A DNA stretch of 10,699 nt from NCBI GenBank assembly GCA_009928265.1, contig RFPR01000067.1, forward strand, positions 1 to 10,699. The letters are read 5' to 3'. Shown here piece after piece: positions 6,138 to 10,699 of this stretch. The notes under the pieces were generated by a model. It was not told the origin of the DNA. It was given only the letters and a program-made list of their open reading frames with translations, and made no database searches. Made by a program: the position numbers and the translations under genes. This DNA is from Pseudomonadota bacterium (GTDB taxonomy: Bacteria > Verrucomicrobiota > Verrucomicrobiia > Chthoniobacterales > UBA6821). Numbering within the stretch: position 1 is the stretch's first letter; every line of letters begins with the position of its first letter.

Positions 6138-7568
6138 TTATTTCTTGGGGAAGAGCCGTTCGGCTGCAAGGGCTCGGGTGAAATTGGCAGCGGCAATTAC
6201 CGTAGAGGCAAGCAGGAGCAACCAGGCGGCACCCTCAAGCACATGGAACGGCTGTGCGTAGGAAGTAATGTTGAGGAAGGAGACCACGGGGTCGAGCAGC
6301 GCAAGACCCGCAAAAAGCCCATCTAGGATCAGGATCGTGGTCAGCAAACAGAGTCCCGCGAAGTTGAGCCAATAGTGGAGGCCCGAGAGCGAGACGCTCC
6401 AGCATTCCCGACCAAGCAGGCCCGGAAGAGAGGCATAGATCACGCCGAAAAGCGGGAAGGAAATTGCCCCGAAAAGCCAGAGCAGATCCAAGGATACCGT
6501 CACCCCGGTGAAGCGGGCAAAGGCGCTAACGCTGGGCATGGCAAGCAGGGCGGCAAGGAGGCCTGCCGTCAGAATGAAAGAGAGACCGCCACGCAGGAAC
6601 TGCCAGGTGATATTACCATCGTTGTCCCCACCCCTACGGAGACCGAGGAGATTGATCATCACGATCAGGATCGGAATGAGGAAGAGTACCCCGGCCACGA
6701 CACCGGCGGAGGCCATCCAGGCAGGAATCGGTCCGCCGATCAGGCGGGCAAGTCCGGCCCATCCTCCAAAGAGAATCAGAAGCCAGAACCCGAGGGGAGC
6801 GAGGTTACGGCGATTGAGTTGCTGACCGCTGATGCGGGGCAAGAGACCGTAGAGGGCACCAAGGGCCACGGGCAGCAGCCAGAGAATCAGGAAGCCGTTA
6901 CAAAACCATCCCTGAACGGCGCCTTGGGCAGAGGCCTGAAGGGGCTTCCAGGTGAGGAGCAAGTTGGCGGTGCCGTAGACCCAAGGGAAACAGCAGAATC
7001 CGGCCACCAGATACCAGAGTGCAGGCTCGGCGCGGCCACCCGATTCGATGCCAGCGCGGCGGTCGAAAAGGCAGACCACCCAGATGCCGATCATCAGGAA
7101 GGAAAGGAAGAGCATCGCCGAGGCCCAGTTCGGATACTCGAGCCACTCCACTCCAGTGGAATATCCGGCAAGGATGGCGAGCGTGCCGAGCAGAACGGCA
7201 AGGTTCCAAAGAACAACCGCGGAATTAATCAGCGTACGCAGGAGGACTCCCCCGAGTGTGCGGTTGCAGAGGCGGGCCATGAGCCAGATGCCGGCAGCGA
7301 TTGCCGCCTGGGAGGCCCATCCGTAGAGGAAGAGATCGCGGGCAATGGCCGAGAGGCGACCGTAGCCTAAGAAGGCAACCCCTCCGAGGAACCCGGGGGC
7401 AACCAACTTCACCGAGGCAAGAAGGGCCAGGAAGGAAGCAACAACGAGCCAATGCAGGGCGTTTCCGAAGAGCAGGAGGACCGGCGTCCTTACGGAGGCG
7501 TCGATGCAGACCGCCTTGGCGCCGTCAGATTCCGGATCGTGATGGTGGGAAAGGGTCGTGTTGCTCAT
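6138..7568 (-). CDS. CcoN-like heme-copper oxidase subunit I homologue lacking all metal ligands
   Basis: This 476-residue protein has about twelve hydrophobic segments, the size and topology of CcoN. Homology to CcoN shows in a first helix ending KLVAP, in GRLSAI before helix 2, in V218-Q219-x-W221 of helix 6, and in W270-A-G272, L276, P282 and W284 of helix 7. It also shows in the FT..TV segment at 353-358 before helix 10, and in LHYW at 397-400 followed by LDGLFAGL. Every canonical ligand position is changed: there is no His in the helix 2 region (about 60-100), the helix 6 CuB His is N224, the helix 7 His-His pair is A274-R275, and the two helix 10 His are L360 and L362. It therefore should bind neither heme b, heme b3 nor CuB. 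The comparison is with CcoN motifs recalled from memory. The start overlaps the upstream stop by four bases. A structural role in a larger complex is inferred. Confidence 0.85.
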   Translation of the reverse strand: MSNTTLSHHHDPESDGAKAVCIDASVRTPVLLLFGNALHWLVVASFLALLASVKLVAPGFLGGVAFLGYGRLSAIARDLFLYGWASQAAIAAGIWLMARLCNRTLGGVLLRTLINSAVVLWNLAVLLGTLAILAGYSTGVEWLEYPNWASAMLFLSFLMIGIWVVCLFDRRAGIESGGRAEPALWYLVAGFCCFPWVYGTANLLLTWKPLQASAQGAVQGWFCNGFLILWLLPVALGALYGLLPRISGQQLNRRNLAPLGFWLLILFGGWAGLARLIGGPIPAWMASAGVVAGVLFLIPILIVMINLLGLRRGGDNDGNITWQFLRGGLSFILTAGLLAALLAMPSVSAFARFTGVTVSLDLLWLFGAISFPLFGVIYASLPGLLGRECWSVSLSGLHYWLNFAGLCLLTTILILDGLFAGLALLDPVVSFLNITSYAQPFHVLEGAAWLLLLASTVIAAANFTRALAAERLFPKK

Positions 7569-7912
7569 TGCTGGGTCTGGGAGAAGGCTCCCTTGGTGCT
7601 ACGGGCATTCAACTCGGGCAGCACGAGTTCCATCGCGCGAGTAACAGGGATACGTACGATCCCCTTGGCTTTGTCGTTCCACCCGTAGGTCGTGAGGGCA
7701 GTCTGATCGGCGGCTTGGAGATCGGCGAGGTTCTTCGTCCGGACAGCGGAACGCTCCTGATCCTCGCGCTCCGTAGCGGAGCCGGAATGCGAAACCCAGA
7801 GGCCTCCGGCCACCGCAGCCAGCAGGAGCACCAGTACGGAGAGGATCGTCAGGATACCGGGACCGCGGTAGGTGCGGACGGCCGCGTCATGATCGTGGTG
7901 ATGGTGTGTCAT
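7565..7912 (-). CDS. small His-rich single-span protein of unknown function
   Basis: This 115-residue protein has a start of MTHHHHDHD, a basic stretch (VRTYR), one transmembrane helix at about 18-40, a charged segment, and a C-terminal periplasmic part. That part contains a YGWNDKAKGIVRIPVTRAME block at 76-95. The basic residues before the helix predict an N-in, C-out topology. I recall similar YGW-D-G-x-x-RIPI-x-x-AM blocks in small proteins encoded near oxidase or Sco genes in related phyla, but have no named function for them. The start ATG at 7912 overlaps the actF stop by one base (TGATG), and the gene overlaps the next one by four bases, so translation is probably coupled to both. The position, between the ACIII and CcoN-like genes, suggests an accessory subunit or assembly factor. 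The His tail could bind metal, but this is unproven. Confidence 0.85.
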   Translation of the reverse strand: MTHHHHDHDAAVRTYRGPGILTILSVLVLLLAAVAGGLWVSHSGSATEREDQERSAVRTKNLADLQAADQTALTTYGWNDKAKGIVRIPVTRAMELVLPELNARSTKGAFSQTQQ

Positions 7913-9108
7913 CAGTCGTTGAAGTTGGCGGCCTCGGCGAGTCGCGGATCACGGGAGGGCCAGAGAGGTGAGTCCCCGAGTCCCTTGAGGAAGAAGGCAC
8001 CCAGAGTGCTGCCGATCGCGAGAACGGAGACGACGTCAAGGACAGCAGGATGGAATCCCTCGGGATGCAGCACGGGCAGGACCAGCATGTAGACGTCGAT
8101 GAGGTGCATCGCGAGTATCCAGAAGGCGACCATCCCGAGGAAACGGGCATTTGCCTTGGGCCCGCGGAAGAGAAGCAGGCAGAAGGGGAGGATGAAATGA
8201 CCGACGACCAGAAGGATCCCAAGCACCTTCCACGAACCCGTCGAGCGAAGCACATAGAACGAGGTCTCCTCCGGGATATTCGCATACCAGATCAGCATGT
8301 ACTGCACGAAGGCGATCCAACCCCAGAAGAGCGTGAAAGCGAGCAGCAGTTTACCGAAGGCGAAGTTGTGCTGGGCGGTGAGCACCCGCTTGAGATATCC
8401 GGCGGAGCGGAGCGCGTTGGCCAAAAGGATGATCACGCAGAGCGCGGCCAACACCGCACCGGCAAAATTGTAGATTCCGAAAATCGTCGAAACAAAGCGG
8501 ATATTGAGACCCATCATCCAGTCGAACGACCAGAAGGTCAGTGCGATCGCCCCGAACGGGATGATGAAGAAGGCGAGGCGGCGGTTGCGGATCGAGTGAA
8601 TCGCGGCACCATCTTTATCCTGTGCGAGAGAGTTGCGGCGGAAGAGCAAGGCGACGATGCCAAAGAGCAGGAAGTAAACGGCCGTGCGGATCCAGAAGAA
8701 GTTGATGTTCAGGTATGCGGCCTTCTCAGCCAGTTCATGATTATGAGCCGGTGACTCGGCCATCCAGGTCCAGACCTTTGGGGCAACCAAGAGGAGCGGG
8801 AGAAGCAGCAGGGCCAATAGAGGAAGCTGGCAGGAGATATTCTCGAGTTGGCGGCGGATGCCGACACTCCAGGCCGCGTCTGTCGCATGGTGCACGATCA
8901 CCCAGAAGAGCGAACCAATCAGGATCGTGACAAAGAACCAGCCGGCAAAGAGCCAGGAAAATGCGAACTGCTGGGGATTGCTGATCCCGAGCACAAGGGA
9001 GAGCAGCAACGTGACGACTGCGGTCACGCAGAGGCCGATGAAGCGGCCGCCGACATGCTTGTAGTCGAAGGTCTCGGCGGGAGGAAGATGGCTTGTCTCG
9101 TCGCTCAT
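7912..9108 (-). CDS. actF: alternative complex III membrane subunit ActF
   Basis: This 398-residue polytopic protein, with about ten hydrophobic segments, is the smaller NrfD-like integral subunit of alternative complex III. ACIII oxidises quinol and reduces a cytochrome or an oxidase directly. Family-typical stretches are the VHHATDAAWSVGIRRQLE block at about 72-89, the FWGWIAFVQYMLIWYANIPE block at about 263-282, and the late LHPEGFHP motif. ActF pairs with ActC in the membrane; it binds no heme or cluster itself. Its ATG overlaps the actE stop by four bases. Order actC-actD-actE-actF matches the known ACIII operon. Length is normal. Confidence 0.94.
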   Translation of the reverse strand: MSDETSHLPPAETFDYKHVGGRFIGLCVTAVVTLLLSLVLGISNPQQFAFSWLFAGWFFVTILIGSLFWVIVHHATDAAWSVGIRRQLENISCQLPLLALLLLPLLLVAPKVWTWMAESPAHNHELAEKAAYLNINFFWIRTAVYFLLFGIVALLFRRNSLAQDKDGAAIHSIRNRRLAFFIIPFGAIALTFWSFDWMMGLNIRFVSTIFGIYNFAGAVLAALCVIILLANALRSAGYLKRVLTAQHNFAFGKLLLAFTLFWGWIAFVQYMLIWYANIPEETSFYVLRSTGSWKVLGILLVVGHFILPFCLLLFRGPKANARFLGMVAFWILAMHLIDVYMLVLPVLHPEGFHPAVLDVVSVLAIGSTLGAFFLKGLGDSPLWPSRDPRLAEAANFND

Positions 9109-9839
9109 GGCTTGGAGGCCGCCGGGGTGGCGGCGGCAGGGGCATTTGTTCGCTGAAGCGCGGCGCGCTCGGCATCGGGAACATCGTTGATGGTCGCGTT
9201 CTGCGAACGCTGGAGAGCACGGACGTAAGCCACGATCGCCCAGCGGTCGGGAACCTGGATCACCCCGCCGTAACCGAGCATGGTGTTCTTGCCGTTGGCG
9301 ATGGTGTTGTAGATCTCACCGTCGGTCATATCGCGCAAGCGCTGCTGCTGCAGATTAGCAACCCCGACGAGTCCATACTTGGTGGCGATGCCATTACCCG
9401 TCCCGGTCGATCCGTGACAGACGGCGCACTGGATCTCATAGCGCTCATGACCCCTTTCAAGGGCCTCCTTGGTGACGGTGAAAGGAATCCCGGTGCCCCA
9501 GTTGGTACCGACCTTGCCGGTATCGGCATATCCCTCACTACCGGAGAAGATAACCGCGTTGTAAGCCCCACCCATGACGGAGGCAGAAACTTCAGGGCAG
9601 GCCTTCTTGCAGGAAGAAGGGGCCGTGTAGCCCAGAGGGACGGTGCCGGCCACAGGCTGGCGGGATCCTCGGCCGTCGGCGAAGAAGTCGCTCGGGGCCT
9701 GTGCCTTGACTTTGTCCTGACGAACCATGTCGGGGAAGATCTCGATGGGAGGGCGCTTGGTCTTACAGCCGCGCAGTCCCGCGATCGAAACGATCAGGAC
9801 GACCAGCAGGGTCAGGATGATGGTGAAATGGCGGACCAT
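9105..9839 (-). CDS. actE: alternative complex III monoheme cytochrome c subunit ActE
   Basis: This 244-residue secreted cytochrome is attached to ACIII on the periplasmic side. A hydrophobic signal segment (about 6-21) ends in a lipobox-like GLRGC with C25, so it is probably a lipoprotein. A domain typical of ActE follows, with SGSEGYADTGKVGTNWGTGI at about 99-118. The heme c motif is C138-A-V-C141-H142 and the likely axial Met is M187 (KNTMLGYGG). An Ala/Pro-rich tail ends the protein. ActE carries the electron leaving ACIII and could hand it to the cytochromes encoded downstream. A second cysteine pair, C77 and C81 (CKKAC), lacks the His of a heme motif and its role is unclear. It starts 4 bases after the actD stop and overlaps actF by four bases. 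Confidence 0.94.
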   Translation of the reverse strand: MVRHFTIILTLLVVLIVSIAGLRGCKTKRPPIEIFPDMVRQDKVKAQAPSDFFADGRGSRQPVAGTVPLGYTAPSSCKKACPEVSASVMGGAYNAVIFSGSEGYADTGKVGTNWGTGIPFTVTKEALERGHERYEIQCAVCHGSTGTGNGIATKYGLVGVANLQQQRLRDMTDGEIYNTIANGKNTMLGYGGVIQVPDRWAIVAYVRALQRSQNATINDVPDAERAALQRTNAPAAATPAASKP

Positions 9840-9843
9840 GGCG

Positions 9844-10431
9844 TTATTCGTCGTCGGATGGTTCGAGATGGATCGCGGTGATGTCGCCGGCGCCGGAGAG
9901 CTCCAGGAGTTCCCTTACTTTTTCGACGGTGAAGTAGGGATCACGCGCAGAAACGGTTAGGAAGAATCCGCGCGACGCATCCTTCGCAAAGAGGTCCCAG
10001 GCCAGCATCGGGTGGTTGAGGCGAGGCATTCCCCCCAGAAGAATCATTCCCTTCACAGCGGCCAGCGCGCCGAGCATCAGGGTCAGTGCCACGGTAATGG
10101 GCACGTATTGAGGAAGACCGGAGAGATTGATCGGTTTGCCATCAACGACCAACGGATAGATCAGATTGCTCGGTACGAGCTGCATGGTCAGCGCCAGGGC
10201 GATCGCAGTGACAGCACCACCGAGGACGAGGAAACTGATGAGCGACTTGGGAACCTTGAGCTCCTCGGCCAGACCGTGAACGGGATAGGGCGTGTAGCAG
10301 TCGACGGCGTTGTGCCCCGCGGCACGGAGGCTACGGACGGCAGCGATCAAGGCGTCGGGCGTGTCAAAGCGCGCCCCCACGGCGTGGAGCGGTTCGGCAA
10401 GGGATCCTGCAACGGGAAGGTGACGGCTCAT
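9844..10431 (-). CDS. actD: alternative complex III subunit ActD (DUF3341)
   Basis: This 195-residue protein is the ActD subunit of ACIII, a two-helix membrane protein with a cytoplasmic domain. Family blocks are C45-YTPYPVHGL at 45-54, the first helix at about 62-84, the loop with GKP and LPQYVPIT (98-113), the second helix at about 113-134, and the MPRLNHP stretch at 135-141, ending with DPYFT. ActD contacts ActC/ActF; no cofactor is known. The start at 10431 is preferred over an in-frame ATG at 10449. The 10431 ATG follows the actC stop by one base and has a strong Shine-Dalgarno sequence, whereas the upstream ATG overlaps actC by 17 bases and has none. Confidence 0.93.
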   Translation of the reverse strand: MSRHLPVAGSLAEPLHAVGARFDTPDALIAAVRSLRAAGHNAVDCYTPYPVHGLAEELKVPKSLISFLVLGGAVTAIALALTMQLVPSNLIYPLVVDGKPINLSGLPQYVPITVALTLMLGALAAVKGMILLGGMPRLNHPMLAWDLFAKDASRGFFLTVSARDPYFTVEKVRELLELSGAGDITAIHLEPSDDE

Positions 10432-10432
10432 C

Positions 10433-10699
10433 TCAGTGTCCCTCCCCATGTTTCGGCTGTGTTCCAGGAAGCACGGCCTTGAGTTCGTTCATGCTCATGA
10501 TCGGCACGAAGCGGATGAAGAGCAGGAAGAGCGTGAAGAAGATACCCAGAGTTCCGGTTGCCGTCAGGATGTCGACGATGGAGGGGTGGAAATTCCCCCA
10601 GGCGGAGGGAAGGAAATCGTGCAGGAGCGAAGTCGTCACGATCATGAAGCGCTCGAACCACATGCCGACGTTGCAGAGAATCGCCAGCACGAAGACAAG
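10433..10699 (-). CDS. actC: alternative complex III membrane subunit ActC, C-terminal fragment (cut by window edge)
   Basis: The last 88 residues of a NrfD/PsrC-like membrane protein enter from the window edge and end at TGA 10433. The first visible block, CNVGMWFERFMIV followed by LLHDFLPSAWG, is characteristic of ActC. A final transmembrane helix (ILTATGTLGIFFTLFLLFIR region) and a short polar tail with GTQPKHGEGH follow. ActC is the large integral subunit of ACIII, thought to carry the quinol-binding side and proton path, with the iron-sulfur protein ActB on top of it. The start, quinol-site residues and most helices lie outside the window. The stop is one base from the actD start. Confidence 0.93.
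   Translation of the reverse strand, partial: LVFVLAILCNVGMWFERFMIVTTSLLHDFLPSAWGNFHPSIVDILTATGTLGIFFTLFLLFIRFVPIMSMNELKAVLPGTQPKHGEGH
10439..10447 (-). promoter_or_regulatory. Shine-Dalgarno sequence of actD
   Basis: On the minus strand this reads GGGGAGGGA, with the GGAGG core about 9 bases before the ATG at 10431. It lies within the last codons of actC and decides the actD start in favour of 10431. Confidence 0.6.

Noticed and set aside
6134..6196. Upstream TTG start at 6196 for the CcoO-like gene
   Set aside because: It would add 21 residues (Pro/Ser/Asn-rich) encoded within the preceding gene, while the ATG at 6133 directly precedes the membrane anchor and follows the previous stop by 4 bases.
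6375..7370. 331-residue open frame on the plus strand opposite the CcoN-like gene
   Set aside because: Its composition (Glu/Gly/Lys/Arg-rich, low complexity) mirrors hydrophobic codons of the real minus-strand gene; no domain or start signal supports it.
6138..7568. Annotation of the CcoN-like gene as an active cbb3 oxidase catalytic subunit
   Set aside because: None of the six His ligands for heme b, heme b3 and CuB is present at the aligned positions, so oxygen reduction by this subunit is not supported.
6138..7568. CcoN-like gene as a pseudogene
   Set aside because: The frame is uninterrupted, of family-typical length, with conserved helix-packing motifs and coupled start and stop; only ligand sites are changed.
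10432..10449. ATG at 10449 as the actD start
   Set aside because: It has no Shine-Dalgarno sequence and overlaps actC by 17 bases; the ATG at 10431 has a strong one and abuts the actC stop.

Overview
The window is a dense, one-directional block of respiratory genes. Every supported gene is on the minus strand, so transcription runs from position 10699 down to 1. Neighbouring genes overlap by 1-4 bases or are separated by at most 21 bases. I see no internal promoter, terminator, RNA gene, repeat, mobile element or CRISPR array, and no gene-free stretch of 300 bases or more. The block reads as the middle of one long operon whose first genes (expected actA, actB and most of actC) and last gene (rest of the subunit III gene) lie outside the window. 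GC content looks moderately high. The gene order (alternative complex III, then a ccoN-like/ccoO-like pair, then coxB-coxA-ctaA-ctaB-coxC) suggests a Verrucomicrobiota- or Planctomycetota-type aerobic bacterium. That assignment is inference from gene order and family, not from any marker gene.

Region 10699-7912 is the end of an alternative complex III (ACIII) operon: the ActC C-terminus, ActD (DUF3341), ActE (monoheme lipoprotein-like cytochrome c) and ActF (NrfD-like membrane subunit). ACIII oxidises menaquinol/quinol and replaces the bc1 complex. Region 7912-5492 holds a small His-rich single-span protein of unknown function, a 476-residue protein homologous along its length to CcoN (catalytic subunit of cbb3 oxidase), and a CcoO-like monoheme cytochrome c. 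The CcoN-like protein has lost all six canonical heme/copper histidines while keeping the surrounding fold motifs, so it cannot be a conventional oxidase subunit. This is the most interesting feature of the window.

Region 5483-2159 holds a second membrane-anchored monoheme cytochrome c, then CoxB (intact CuA site) and CoxA (all heme a, heme a3 and CuB ligands plus D- and K-channel residues), that is, a real A-type aa3 oxygen reductase. Region 2143-1 holds heme A synthase (CtaA), heme O synthase (CtaB), a possible 39-residue single-span protein and the start of a probable subunit III.

Taken together, the operon appears to encode a complete quinol-to-oxygen chain: quinol to ACIII, to one or more monoheme cytochromes (ActE, CcoO-like, the 211-residue cytochrome), to CuA, to heme a/a3-CuB. 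The enzymes making heme A are co-encoded. The ligand-less CcoN-like protein with its redox-competent CcoO-like partner sits exactly between the ACIII and aa3 genes. A scaffold or electron-relay module in an ACIII-aa3 supercomplex is an attractive but unproven reading.
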